From the NCBI GenBank assembly GCA_026390935.1, contig JAPLEZ010000145.1:143961-207960 (forward strand): a stretch of 64,000 nucleotides of DNA, given 5' to 3'. A program made the translations under genes and the position numbers. Below the pieces are notes generated by a model. It was not told the DNA's origin. It searched no databases and worked only from the letters and a program-made list of their open reading frames with translations. The stretch comes from Bacteroidota bacterium (lineage in GTDB: Bacteria > Bacteroidota > Bacteroidia > Flavobacteriales_C > GCA-002722245). Within the stretch, counting starts at the first letter, position 1, and each line of letters opens with the position of its first letter. This document shows positions 52,976 to 62,877 of this stretch, piece after piece.

Positions 52976-55081
52976 ATGAAAAAATTATTATTCCTTGCCT
53001 GTTTGGCAGCGACTCTTCAATTGAGCGCATCTTCTTTTATTATTAGTAAGCAAGCTTCCGACACCACAGTGTGTTTGGGTTCTTCAGCTTCTTTTTCAGT
53101 AGAAGTCAGCAGCACCGATTCCGTTATCTATAACTGGGAAATCGACAGAGGAAGTGGTTTTATAGTTCTTTCTGGAACGGTATATTCAGGCCTAACTACA
53201 AAAACACTTTCTATCAATGCGGTGTTGGATTCTATTAAGACGTATAAATTTCGTTGTGTAGTGAACGATACCATAGGCGATACTTTGCAAAGCACGCAGT
53301 GCCAATTCAAAATCCCAGCCGGAATTTCAAAAATCAGTCAAACAGAATATACTATTTATTGCCAGGAAACCATCGACACGATGAGCATTACTGCTACTGG
53401 TGTAGTGAGCTATCAATGGAAGTGGGATAATGGTTCGGGTTTTGTAAACATGATGGATGACGCCGATTACAGTGGAACAAATACACGAAAGCTTACTTTA
53501 AAAAATCCGAATTCGGCAATGAATAACTACAAATACAAATGTATGCTTACCTCTGCCTGTGGATTGCAGGACAGCTCCAATACTATAAATTTCACGGGAG
53601 TTACTACCTGTTATTTTTCTTCGGATCCAACAGACGTGACCATGTGTTCATCCAGCGGCGTTTCCAAGCAATTTAGTTGTGGAATGTATGGTCCGCACTT
53701 TTCTGCCCGATGGCAAGTGGATTCAGCAGGCACAGGTTTCAGAGATATTTCCAACAGTGATCCTCTATATTTTTCACCTCACAATGGAAATGGCTTGGCA
53801 ATGAAAGGCAATCCGCCAAGTTATATGGACGGCAATAAATACCGCTGTGTGATGGTGAGTATTTGTAGTGAAGATATATTTTCTGGTGAAGCTACTTTGC
53901 ATGTTGGGTCTTCAACCATTCCGGTGACATCACAACCAAAAAGTGTAACTGCACTTACCAATTCTGATGCAACATTTTCTATTGCGCACACAGGTACAAA
54001 TGTGAGTTATCAATGGCAAGTGAACACTGGTGGCGGCTTTGCTGATATTACCAATAATGCTACGTATCAAGGCGCAACGAGTGCGACTTTAAAGGTGACA
54101 AACGTTAGCAATTCACTCAACGGATATTCGTACAGATGCAAATTGTCGAACACCTGTGCATCCACAGTTACCAGCTCAACGGCAACATTGAGTGTTTTCG
54201 ATTTTAAAATTTGTATGGTGACAATTGAGGATGAAAAAAATCAAATTGTTTTTCAAAAACCAACGAACATGACAACGGTGGATTCTTTCTTTATTTACCG
54301 AGAAGGAACAGTTACCGATCAGTTTGATTTGATAGGAAAATTATTGAGCACAGATTACAGTGCTTTTATCGATGCAACTTCAAAGCCACGCCAGCAGGCC
54401 GAAATTTACAGAATGGCCATTAAGTTTAAAGACGGATCATTGTCCACTATGACCACTCCTCATCAAACGATGTTGCTCACCACTAACCGTGGAGTGAACA
54501 ACTCTACCTGGAATTTAATTTGGAACAAGTACACCGGAATTTCAGTGGCAAGTTATGATATTTACAGAGGGGTTGATTCTACAGCATTGTCTTATTTGGC
54601 AACGGTTTCAGGAAGCAACAGTATTTTCACCGATAATGCAGCTCCAGCGGGAGATATCTATTACCAAATTGTAATTTTAGGCAACACATGTACGCCTGCG
54701 CAAGGCGGACCAGTACCTGCCGGAGTTCCTCATGCCTTAGGAGGAGCAAGCTATACGGCCATTAAATCCAACATCAATCGCACTAAAGATACTGCAAGTG
54801 TTGTAACAGGAATGCTATCTCTTCCTACAGCAGATTTTCAGATTTACCCTAATCCAAGCAGTGGAAATTTCACTATTGATGTCAATGCCAGCACTTCTGT
54901 TTTAGCTACTATTTCGATAACTAATGTTTTGGGTGAAACAGTATTCAGTCAGCAGCAAATGTTGAATGGGGAACAAAAAATTCCTGTAGCATTAGGCGTT
55001 ATATCACATGGAATGTATTTGGTTAAAATACAAAGTGGTGATGCATTGATCAGCAAAAGAATATTGATCAATCAAAAGTAA
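52976..55081 (+). CDS. Ig-like repeat protein with T9SS sorting domain
   Basis: 701 residues from the ATG at 52976, which gives a clean signal peptide (MKKLLFLACLAATLQLSASS). An upstream in-frame ATG (52931) adds 15 non-signal residues. Four Ig-like modules of about 90 residues (YNWEIDRGSGFIVLS, YQWKWDNGSGFVNMM, ARWQVDSAGTGF, YQWQVNTGGGFADIT) each contain a Cys pair. A region with fibronectin-like character follows (about 430-610). The T9SS type A sorting domain is at the end (IYPNPSSGNFTIDV ... GMYLVKIQSGDA). It is probably a secreted surface adhesin. Confidence 0.87.
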   Translation: MKKLLFLACLAATLQLSASSFIISKQASDTTVCLGSSASFSVEVSSTDSVIYNWEIDRGSGFIVLSGTVYSGLTTKTLSINAVLDSIKTYKFRCVVNDTIGDTLQSTQCQFKIPAGISKISQTEYTIYCQETIDTMSITATGVVSYQWKWDNGSGFVNMMDDADYSGTNTRKLTLKNPNSAMNNYKYKCMLTSACGLQDSSNTINFTGVTTCYFSSDPTDVTMCSSSGVSKQFSCGMYGPHFSARWQVDSAGTGFRDISNSDPLYFSPHNGNGLAMKGNPPSYMDGNKYRCVMVSICSEDIFSGEATLHVGSSTIPVTSQPKSVTALTNSDATFSIAHTGTNVSYQWQVNTGGGFADITNNATYQGATSATLKVTNVSNSLNGYSYRCKLSNTCASTVTSSTATLSVFDFKICMVTIEDEKNQIVFQKPTNMTTVDSFFIYREGTVTDQFDLIGKLLSTDYSAFIDATSKPRQQAEIYRMAIKFKDGSLSTMTTPHQTMLLTTNRGVNNSTWNLIWNKYTGISVASYDIYRGVDSTALSYLATVSGSNSIFTDNAAPAGDIYYQIVILGNTCTPAQGGPVPAGVPHALGGASYTAIKSNINRTKDTASVVTGMLSLPTADFQIYPNPSSGNFTIDVNASTSVLATISITNVLGETVFSQQQMLNGEQKIPVALGVISHGMYLVKIQSGDALISKRILINQK

Positions 55082-55096
55082 ATAGCTGAGCGAATT

Positions 55097-57022
55097 TTAA
55101 TAGTTAAACTCCCAAGCGGTTTTGTACGCAGAAATACTATCTGCATAGTCCAAAAAGTCTTTGTAAAACTGGTGGTTGGCCAAAGTTCCACTATCGCCAA
55201 TCACCACTAATTTTTTCTTTGCGCGGGTCAGCGCTACGTTCATCCTGCGGATATCGCTAAGGAAGCCAATGTCGCGCATATCGTTGCTGCGCACGAGAGA
55301 AATGTAAATGATGTCGCGTTCTTGTCCCTGAAATCCATCAATGGTTTTAATGGCGATGTTAGCAGGAAATGCTTTTAATTCTTCATCTTCCGAGATCAAT
55401 TGCGTGAGGTAGTTCACTTGCTCTTTGTAAGGAGAAATAATGCCTATGCTTAATTTTTTTTCGGGTGTGTGATTTTGAAAAAATTCTTGCAAAAGCATTT
55501 TCAAATGTTTGATCAGCAACACCGCTTCTTCGGGATTGGATGTACTTAAACTTTCTGGATTTAGCACTTCCGTATATCCGCAACCGGCAGTGTCGATAAA
55601 GTCTACAGGGGTATTGAGGAAAGTTTCGTCTTCGTTAAAACTCAGCGTGTTTTGTTTTACAGAATCATCGGCAATCAAATTTGAAGCATAAAATTTTTTG
55701 TTGGAAAAATTCATGATGTGTTCGTGCATGCGGTATTGTGTGTTGAGCATCACCGCTACATTTTCAATGTTCATGCAATGTTCAAACAAGGTTTCTTTGA
55801 GTCCTTGTGCCTCTGCAATTTTCGATTTTACTGTTGGTGGTAACTGACAATGATCACCAGCGAAAATTACGCGCGAAGATCGTGTAATAGGAATCCAGCA
55901 CATGGGCTCTAAAGCTTGTGCCGCCTCATCAATAAACAAAGTTGTGAAATGACGGTTGCGCATCATTTTGCCCGATGACACCACGGGAGTACACGCAATC
56001 ACCTGTGCTTTTTCAAATTGCGATTCAATAATGTAATCTTCTAAATTGTTGGCATCACGCAGGATTTGCTTGGCCTGCTGGTAAAACAATTGTTTTTGTT
56101 CTCTTTCATCGCGATTAAAAACGCGCTTGTATTTTCCTGCCATGCGAAAATATTCTTCGGCAGTTTTTCTAAAGTTTTTTAATTCTTTGTAGGATTCGTG
56201 TGCTGCAATTTTTGCATCTAAAGTGTTCATTAAAACTTCTTCGGAAATACGCGCCGGATTGCCTAAACGCAAAACGGAAATTCCTTCTCGATGCAATTTT
56301 TCCGTTAGCAAATCCACAGCGGTATTGCTGGAACTGCACACCAAAACCTGAGATTCATTTTTTAAAGTTTCGCGGATGGCCTGCACAAGTGTAGTTGTTT
56401 TACCCGTTCCAGGCGGTCCGTGAATAATGGCAATGTCTTTAGCCGACAAAATTTTATTGACTGCTTCATTTTGCGATGCGTTCAAGCGAGGAAGATGCAC
56501 CGGCTGAATTTTTTCAAATGCAGGATTCTTTTTCCCCAACATTACATCACGCAATTGTGCTAGTCGGTTGCCCGATGCAGAAATCACTTTTTCCATCGCA
56601 ATATTCATTTCGCGATAACTGCTTTCGTCAAATAAAATATTCATTCCCAGTTTGCCTTCTTCGCACCAATCGGGCAATTCATCAACTGTTGTAGACAAGC
56701 GGATTTTATTTGGACCAAGAATTTTTACTGTTCCAACCAGAGGGTCAACATCATTGTGTTTATTGGAAAAAAGTGCTGCTTGTTTTCCTCCTGAGAATTG
56801 ATGTGGTTCATTGAAATTGCTTGTTCTTTCAATGTCGAGGTACAAGTATTCTCCCAAACCTACCTCTACATTGCTGATCACTATTGGATACCACGTAACG
56901 CCGTTTTCCTTTCGGTAGTTGATGTTGTTGCGTGAAAAATGTTGTTGGTATTGCGCGAAGTCTTCGTCGCGTTCAATCTTCAATAATTTTACCAGATGTA
57001 ATAAGCGGTCAAGTCCTTCCAT
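55097..57022 (-). CDS. SF1 helicase, UPF1/SMUBP-2-like
   Basis: 641 residues. A beta-barrel-like N-terminal domain (about 1-170) precedes the helicase core. Walker A is GPPGTGKTTT (202-211), motif Ia is SSSNTAVDLL, Walker B is FIDEAAQALEP near residue 365, and motif III is AGDHCQLPPTV. Motifs IV-VI include NTQYRMHEHIM, IDGFQGQERDIIYISLVRSN and NVALTRAKKKLVVIGD. Proteins of this family unwind DNA or RNA 5' to 3'. The bacterial role is not settled. It is a single gene, convergent with the Ig-like protein gene. Confidence 0.93.
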   Translation of the reverse strand: MEGLDRLLHLVKLLKIERDEDFAQYQQHFSRNNINYRKENGVTWYPIVISNVEVGLGEYLYLDIERTSNFNEPHQFSGGKQAALFSNKHNDVDPLVGTVKILGPNKIRLSTTVDELPDWCEEGKLGMNILFDESSYREMNIAMEKVISASGNRLAQLRDVMLGKKNPAFEKIQPVHLPRLNASQNEAVNKILSAKDIAIIHGPPGTGKTTTLVQAIRETLKNESQVLVCSSSNTAVDLLTEKLHREGISVLRLGNPARISEEVLMNTLDAKIAAHESYKELKNFRKTAEEYFRMAGKYKRVFNRDEREQKQLFYQQAKQILRDANNLEDYIIESQFEKAQVIACTPVVSSGKMMRNRHFTTLFIDEAAQALEPMCWIPITRSSRVIFAGDHCQLPPTVKSKIAEAQGLKETLFEHCMNIENVAVMLNTQYRMHEHIMNFSNKKFYASNLIADDSVKQNTLSFNEDETFLNTPVDFIDTAGCGYTEVLNPESLSTSNPEEAVLLIKHLKMLLQEFFQNHTPEKKLSIGIISPYKEQVNYLTQLISEDEELKAFPANIAIKTIDGFQGQERDIIYISLVRSNDMRDIGFLSDIRRMNVALTRAKKKLVVIGDSGTLANHQFYKDFLDYADSISAYKTAWEFNY

Positions 57023-57153
57023 TGCAGTAAAAATAGAAATTAAAGTAGATATCTATTTTGCGTATTAAATATCAATGCGATATGAAATCAGGAATTTTCA
57101 TGGTCTCACACAACTTCTTGATTGTTTATGCGTCTTCTGAAAAACCCTCTGTT

Positions 57154-57513
57154 ATGAAGAATACAATTAAATTATCACTAGCGCTATTAGTAGTAAGCTC
57201 TGTTTTTATGGTGTCATGTAGTAAGACTTCCACAGCCACTACGACTGACTGTACTGGCGTTGCGCCAACGTACAATGCAGATATTAAAGCTATCATGACG
57301 GCAAACTGCACCTTATCAGGATGTCATAATTCATCTGCTGCTGGTGGTTATAATCTTACTACTTATGAGGCTTGTAAGAATGCAAAAGATAAAATTGTAG
57401 GTTCAGTTCAACATGTTTCAGGCTATCAGGCAATGCCTCAAGGTAGTGGAAAACTGGATGATTCTACTATCACGAAAATCTTTTGCTGGGCCCAAAATGG
57501 CTGCATGCAATAA
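57154..57513 (+). CDS. cytochrome c-like lipoprotein with CX4CH motif
   Basis: 119 residues from the ATG at 57154. This start places a lipoprotein signal (VFMVSC, Cys 18) at the N-terminus; an ATG at 57058 lies before it. The mature part has IKAIMTANCTLSGCHNSSAAGG, a CX4CH haem site, and QAMPQGSGKLDD as the likely distal Met region. It also has two further Cys (CKNAK and CWAQNGC). It resembles the protein at 31202-31585 and is probably a periplasmic membrane-attached electron carrier. The partner oxidase is not visible. Confidence 0.75.
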   Translation: MKNTIKLSLALLVVSSVFMVSCSKTSTATTTDCTGVAPTYNADIKAIMTANCTLSGCHNSSAAGGYNLTTYEACKNAKDKIVGSVQHVSGYQAMPQGSGKLDDSTITKIFCWAQNGCMQ

Positions 57514-57514
57514 T

Positions 57515-57727
57515 TTAATCGAGAGAATTGATATATAGCTCTTCTACTTTTTTGCGAGCCCATGGGGTTTTGCGTAAAAAGGTGAGACTGGATTTAATGC
57601 TCGGATTGCTTTTAAAGCAGTTGATGTTGATGTGATCGCTCAACTCTTCCCAACTGTATTTTGTAGTCAAGTCCTCCAAAATCATTTGAAGTGTTTTACC
57701 GTGAAGAGGGTCTTTGCTTTGGGGCAT
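57515..57727 (-). CDS. VF530 family small DNA-binding protein
   Basis: 70 residues matching the VF530/DUF2132 family from end to end: [23 protein letters not shown], then [29 protein letters not shown]. It is a small helical protein thought to bind DNA; the physiological role is unknown. It is convergent with the cytochrome-like gene, with only 1 bp between the stops. Confidence 0.9.
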   Translation of the reverse strand: MPQSKDPLHGKTLQMILEDLTTKYSWEELSDHININCFKSNPSIKSSLTFLRKTPWARKKVEELYINSLD

Positions 57728-57814
57728 TTCAGTAGTTTGAAATCAAAAGTAGGGATTTGCTTCCTTTTTGTTAAATCCACTTTTAAATAATAAATCTCCA
57801 AGAAAACAGTTAAA

Positions 57815-60172
57815 TTGGTGCTAATGATGTACCGAATGAAAAAATTTCTGCTTTTTTATACCCTTAGTTTTTCGCTGTTGAGCGCCAATGCGCAAGGCGT
57901 TGCAATTGGTCAATGGCGCGATCATTTGCCTTATAACAAAGGGATTGCTGTTGGTGTTGGAGGAAGTAATATATACTGCGCCACCAGTCCCGGAATGTTT
58001 AATTACGATACTCAGGATAAAACTATCAGTCGCATGTCCAAAGCCGAGGGCTACTCGGATGTAGCCGTGAACAGCATGGCGTATTCCGCAACGTATAAAA
58101 TGGAAATTTTGGGTTATAGCAATGGCAATATCGACTTGGTGATTGGTCAGGAGATAGTGAACATTCCTGATATTAAACGCAGTAGCATCCTTGGAAATAA
58201 AACCATCAATCATATTTGTGTTTCTGGTGACCTCGCCTATATCTCTTGCGGGTTTGGAATTGTGGTGCTCGATCTAGCCAAAAGAGAAATAAAGGACACT
58301 TATAAAATAGGGATGAATGGATCCTTTGTTTTTGTCAATGAAATAGCGGTGTACCACGATAAAATTTATGCCGCTACCAAAGAAGGTGTATATGTAGCTA
58401 GTTTAAATAACAGCAATCTGGCGGCTTTTCAAAGTTGGAGCAAAGCCGCTCTACCCGATGGAAATTTTAATACGATTGATGTAGTGAACGACTTGTTGTA
58501 CACTAATTTTGATAAAGCCAACAGCGGAAATCAGGACACCATATTTGCATTTAACAACAGCGTTTGGAGTAAACCTGCTTTGGGTGTGTATTATAACAAC
58601 AATGACATTAAAGACATCAATGCCAGCGCCACTGAATTGCTTATTTGCCTTTTTGGTAGGGCATGGGTGGTGGCTTCTGATTATTCTTTGAAATATGAAT
58701 TTACTGGCTACCACCACGTAAAAAATTGGCCGGATTGGGCAACGGTGGCTCGACCTATGGAATTGGTGGAAAAAGGTGGAGAGTATTGGGTGGCTGATTC
58801 TCTTTTTGGACTTATTCATTTCAAGGAAATGATGGATGAACAGATTATTCCTAACGGTCCGGATTATGCTGATGTGTGGGATATGAAAGCTAAAAATGGA
58901 ACACTTTGGGTGGCTACAGGTGGCTACAGTGGCTCCATCGGACAAACATGGACCAACAAAGGTTTTTATTCTTATAATGGCGCGGAGTGGACGAATTACA
59001 ACGATGTCATCACTCCTGGATGGGCCACCGTCCGCGATTTAATTACAGTTGCTCCTCATCCTACCGACAATAGCGCTTATTTTGGTTCTTTTGGTTACGG
59101 CTTGATTGGCGCTTCCAATGGTTCTGTGGTGGCGGCTTACAACAAAAGCAATTCTACTTTAAAGGACTATAATACTTTTGGGACGGTGTTGGTAACCGGA
59201 TTGGATTTTGACACCAATAATAATTTGTGGGCGCTCAATAGTGGAATGCTTGGATTCCCGGTGGATGAGCCTTTACATCTTTTTAAAAACGGACAATGGA
59301 CGGGATATAAAATTCCAGCGCTTACTTCCAACGCTTCAGTTTTAATTAAATTGATGATTGATTCCGATGGCAATAAATGGATGATTAAAACCAAAACAAA
59401 TTTTGGTGCAGTGGTAGTGAAAGAATCCACCGGAGGAAATTTCAATGTGCGTCACTTCTCCATCAATGAAGGAAGTGGTAAACTTCCATCGGAAAAAGTA
59501 AATGATATTGCGCAGGACAAAAAAGGAAAAATATGGTTTGCTACGGATCAAGGTGTGGCAGTACTCGACTTTAGTTCCGACATGTATAAAAGCAATGTTT
59601 CCTATGATGTGCAGCAAGTTCTTATTCAGGAAGATGGTGTGTGGCATCACCTGCTGGAGTCGCAACGAGTAACAGCCATTGCCATTGATGGCGGCAATAA
59701 AAAATGGTTTGGAACAGAAGGCTCAGGTGTTTTCCAATTGTCGGAAGACGGCAGTAAACAATTACAACATTTCACGAAGGAAAATAGTGCGCTTATTTCC
59801 GATAATATTTTGGATATCGCCATTGATGATGTGACAGGCGAAGTGTTTTTTGGTACCGACAGAGGCATTGTGTCTTACCGAGGAACCGCTACTGAGGGCG
59901 AAGATTACAACGGAATTGTGTACGCTTATCCTAATCCGGTGACCCACGATTTCACAGGAACAATTGGCATTAAAGGCTTGGTGAAAAATGCTTTTGTAAA
60001 AATTACCGACATTACCGGAACGCTGGTGTATGAAACCCGTGCCGAAGGCGGACAGGCTACCTGGGATGGTAAGCGCAACGGGGAACGTGTACAAACTGGA
60101 GTTTACTTAGTGTTTATTTCCAATGACGACGGGACAGAAACTGCGGTGACTAAAATTTTGTTTATCAATTAA
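57815..60172 (+). CDS. porZ: PorZ-like T9SS component
   Basis: 785 residues. A signal peptide (ending LSANAQ) follows the probable start at Met8 (57836) or the first ATG (57815). Two propeller domains (about 30-700) have regular W-T--GvavldF-- blades (KIWFATDQGVAVLDFSS, KWFGTEGSGVFQLSEDG). The C-terminal T9SS-like domain includes YAYPNPVTHDFTGTIGIKGL and GVYLVFISNDDG. PorZ delivers anionic LPS for cargo attachment to the surface. The conserved neighbour recO starts 11 bp downstream. This is the only apparent T9SS machinery gene in the window; the cargo genes are elsewhere in it. Confidence 0.88.
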   Translation: MVLMMYRMKKFLLFYTLSFSLLSANAQGVAIGQWRDHLPYNKGIAVGVGGSNIYCATSPGMFNYDTQDKTISRMSKAEGYSDVAVNSMAYSATYKMEILGYSNGNIDLVIGQEIVNIPDIKRSSILGNKTINHICVSGDLAYISCGFGIVVLDLAKREIKDTYKIGMNGSFVFVNEIAVYHDKIYAATKEGVYVASLNNSNLAAFQSWSKAALPDGNFNTIDVVNDLLYTNFDKANSGNQDTIFAFNNSVWSKPALGVYYNNNDIKDINASATELLICLFGRAWVVASDYSLKYEFTGYHHVKNWPDWATVARPMELVEKGGEYWVADSLFGLIHFKEMMDEQIIPNGPDYADVWDMKAKNGTLWVATGGYSGSIGQTWTNKGFYSYNGAEWTNYNDVITPGWATVRDLITVAPHPTDNSAYFGSFGYGLIGASNGSVVAAYNKSNSTLKDYNTFGTVLVTGLDFDTNNNLWALNSGMLGFPVDEPLHLFKNGQWTGYKIPALTSNASVLIKLMIDSDGNKWMIKTKTNFGAVVVKESTGGNFNVRHFSINEGSGKLPSEKVNDIAQDKKGKIWFATDQGVAVLDFSSDMYKSNVSYDVQQVLIQEDGVWHHLLESQRVTAIAIDGGNKKWFGTEGSGVFQLSEDGSKQLQHFTKENSALISDNILDIAIDDVTGEVFFGTDRGIVSYRGTATEGEDYNGIVYAYPNPVTHDFTGTIGIKGLVKNAFVKITDITGTLVYETRAEGGQATWDGKRNGERVQTGVYLVFISNDDGTETAVTKILFIN

Positions 60173-60183
60173 TAGCACTTATT

Positions 60184-60891
60184 GTGTCGGGAGATTTTGT
60201 ATCGCAAGCCATCGTAATCAACACAATTAATTATTCGGAAAGCGGAGTAATCATTAAATTCTTTACCCGTGAAAATGGTTTGGTAAGTGTGTTTGCGCCG
60301 AAAAAAAAAGGCAATAAAAAAAATTCTTTTCAAGCCTTGTCGATAGTTGAGATTGAATACATGAGCAGAAAAAAAGCTTCCTTGTATCGACTCAAAAGCA
60401 GCAAAATCATCGCCCCCTTCAATTCTATTTACAATGATCCATTAAAAACAATGATGCTGCTGTTTTTGTCGGAAGTGCTCGTTAAAACAGTAAAAGATGA
60501 AGCGGCCAATCCCGAGTTGTATAATTTCCTGCGTCGTGAATTGTTGTTTTTCGATCAGCTGGAAGAAGGTGTTCACAATTTCCATTTGTATTTTTTGTCG
60601 CACTTGATTACACATTTGGGTTTCCGTCCTCTGCAAGGCGAAGGGAAGTTTTTCAACATTGAAGAAGGAGAATTTGTAGAGTTTGAGCCGCGAGAAAAAT
60701 ATTTCAATGAACCCGAAAGTAAAATGTTCTTAAGCTTGTTGCAGAGTTCAGGCGACGATTTAAAATCCATTTGTGTGGATCGCACTTCGCGCATAAATTT
60801 ATTGAAAGGCATTGTTGGTTTTTATCGTTATCACTGTCCGGGTTTTGGCGAATTGAAATCATTAGAAGTACTGGAAGAAGTGTATGTTTAA
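60184..60891 (+). CDS. recO: DNA repair protein RecO
   Basis: 235 residues from a GTG start; no ATG is available. RecO loads RecA onto gaps together with RecF/RecR. The N-terminal OB fold is clear (AIVINTINYSESGVIIKFFTREN), followed by a helical part without an obvious zinc site. The order porZ-recO is common in Bacteroidota. It is followed by a hairpin element and then uvrC. Confidence 0.9.
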   Translation: MSGDFVSQAIVINTINYSESGVIIKFFTRENGLVSVFAPKKKGNKKNSFQALSIVEIEYMSRKKASLYRLKSSKIIAPFNSIYNDPLKTMMLLFLSEVLVKTVKDEAANPELYNFLRRELLFFDQLEEGVHNFHLYFLSHLITHLGFRPLQGEGKFFNIEEGEFVEFEPREKYFNEPESKMFLSLLQSSGDDLKSICVDRTSRINLLKGIVGFYRYHCPGFGELKSLEVLEEVYV

Positions 60892-60895
60892 AGGC

Positions 60896-60995
60896 CAGGG
60901 CGATAGATCCTTCGTTCGTCAGGAGGACATTACTTACCCATATTGGTATTTCCACTCTGGCTGTCCTCCTGACGAAGGAAGGATCTATCGCCCTG
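60896..60995. repeat. hairpin element, stem type i
   Basis: 34-bp inverted repeats (60896-60929 and 60962-60995; outer ends CAGGGCGATAG and CTATCGCCCTG) with one mismatch around a 32-nt centre. The stem matches that at 50.6 kb and the repeats around the GIY-YIG gene, but the centre is diverged from the 37-nt core. It lies between recO and uvrC and could end the recO transcript. Confidence 0.94.
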
Positions 60996-61016
60996 TAAGT
61001 ATTAATTAATTATTCA

Positions 61017-62822
61017 ATGACTGATCATATCACCGATATTTTAAAAACGCTTCCCGACAATCCCGGCGTGTATCAGTTTTTTGATGCGCAGGGAAAGCTC
61101 ATCTACGTAGGAAAAGCGAAGGTTTTAAAAAACCGTGTGCGCTCGTACTTCAATAATTTAGCAAGTCATCATGGCAAAACAAAAGCACTTGTTAGAAACA
61201 TCCGCGACATAAAATATATTTTGGTGGAAAGCGAGCAGGACGCGCTCCTACTGGAAAATTCGCTCATCAAACAATACTTGCCGCGTTACAATATCCTGCT
61301 CAAGGATGATAAAACCTATCCTTGGATCTGTATTAAAAACGAAAGGTTTCCGCGTGTATTTTCTACCCGGAAAATGATCAGGGACGGCAGTCAGTATTTT
61401 GGTCCTTATGCTTCGGGAAGAATGATTTTTACTTTGCTGGATTTCATTCATGAGTTGTTTCCTTTGCGCAATTGCAACCTCAATCTTTCCAGTGAAAACA
61501 TTGGGAATAAAAAATTTAAAGTGTGTTTGGAATACCACATTGGGAATTGTGCCGGACCATGTGAATCAAAGGAAATAGAGGAAGAATACAACGCGAAGAT
61601 TGCTCAGATTAAGAATATTCTGAAAGGAAATATTTCCACGGTGATTCAGCATTTGAAACAAATGATGCAATTGCATGTGGAGAAAATGGAATTTGAAAAA
61701 GCACAAATCATTAAAGAAAAACTGGAGGTACTGGCGAATTATCAAAGCAAGTCGACAGTGGTAAGTCCTACCATAAAAAATATTGATGTTTTCAGCATTG
61801 TAAGCAAAGAAGAAGAGGCCTATGTTAATTATTTAAAAGTTGTGGATGGTGCGATTGTACAGGGACATACGGTGGAAGTGAAAAAGAAGCTGGATGAAAC
61901 GGATGAAGAAATTTTATTGCTGGCCATAGTGGAATTGCGCGAAAGATACCAAAGTGATGCGCCGGAAATCATAGTTCCTTTTGTTCCTGAATTGCAATTA
62001 AGTGGCGTAGAATGGACGCTTCCGCAGCGTGGTGATAAAAAGAAATTACTGGAATTATCAGAGCGCAACGCAAAATTTTTCGGACTCGAAAAAAAGAAAT
62101 CGGCTACAATCAATAAGCCTCTGGAAAAATCTTTAAGAATTTTAGAGCAGATGAAAAAAGATTTGCGACTCTCGCAATTGCCTGTGCACATTGAGTGTTT
62201 TGATAATTCCAACATTCAGGGAGCTTTTCCGGTTTCGGCTTGCGTGGTGTTTAAAAATGCAGTGCCGAGCAAAAAAGATTACCGCATTTTTAACATCAAA
62301 ACAGTAGAAGGTCCAGATGACTTTGCTTCCATGGAAGAAGTGATTTTAAGGCGCTATAAACGCATGTTGGATGAAGCGCAGGACTTACCTCAGCTCATTG
62401 TGATTGATGGCGGAAAAGGGCAGCTGAGTGCTGCGCTGGAGAGTTTGGAAAAACTGGATTTGCGTGGAAAAATTGCCATCATAGGCATTGCCAAACGTTT
62501 GGAAGAAATTTATTTCCCTGGAGATTCCGTCCCGCTTTATTTGGATAAACGATCGGAGAGTTTAAAAGTGATTCAGCAGCTGCGCAACGAAGCACATCGT
62601 TTCGGGATCACTGCACACCGCAATCGCCGTTCAAAAGCACTCACGCAAACGCGTTTGAAAGACATTCCGGGTGTGGGTGAACAAACCATACAAATTTTAT
62701 TGCGCCACTTTAAATCGGTGAAAAAAGTGAGTGAAGCTTCCTTTGAAGAGCTGGATGCCTTGCTTGGAAAAACCAGAGCAGAAGCAGTTTTTAAGGGTTT
62801 GAGTGAAGAGGAGAAGAAATAA
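61017..62822 (+). CDS. uvrC: excinuclease ABC subunit C
   Basis: 601 residues, normal length. UvrC makes both incisions in nucleotide excision repair. The N-terminal GIY-YIG domain (about 12-92) includes GVYQFFDAQGKLIYVGKAK. A UvrB-binding UVR motif lies at about 205-240. The RNase H-like 3' domain spans about 370-540 (HIECFDNSNIQG, LIVIDGGKGQLSAAL), and a C-terminal helix-hairpin-helix (DIPGVGEQTIQILLRHF) ends the protein. It is read independently of recO, with a hairpin element between them. Confidence 0.96.
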   Translation: MTDHITDILKTLPDNPGVYQFFDAQGKLIYVGKAKVLKNRVRSYFNNLASHHGKTKALVRNIRDIKYILVESEQDALLLENSLIKQYLPRYNILLKDDKTYPWICIKNERFPRVFSTRKMIRDGSQYFGPYASGRMIFTLLDFIHELFPLRNCNLNLSSENIGNKKFKVCLEYHIGNCAGPCESKEIEEEYNAKIAQIKNILKGNISTVIQHLKQMMQLHVEKMEFEKAQIIKEKLEVLANYQSKSTVVSPTIKNIDVFSIVSKEEEAYVNYLKVVDGAIVQGHTVEVKKKLDETDEEILLLAIVELRERYQSDAPEIIVPFVPELQLSGVEWTLPQRGDKKKLLELSERNAKFFGLEKKKSATINKPLEKSLRILEQMKKDLRLSQLPVHIECFDNSNIQGAFPVSACVVFKNAVPSKKDYRIFNIKTVEGPDDFASMEEVILRRYKRMLDEAQDLPQLIVIDGGKGQLSAALESLEKLDLRGKIAIIGIAKRLEEIYFPGDSVPLYLDKRSESLKVIQQLRNEAHRFGITAHRNRRSKALTQTRLKDIPGVGEQTIQILLRHFKSVKKVSEASFEELDALLGKTRAEAVFKGLSEEEKK

Positions 62823-62877
62823 TAATTTGTTTAATACCCGACTTAAATTTAGTTTTGAAAACATTAACTAACACAAA

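Noticed and set aside
36796-60995. CRISPR array
   Set aside because: The repeats are dispersed single hairpins, not regularly spaced direct repeats, and no cas genes are present.
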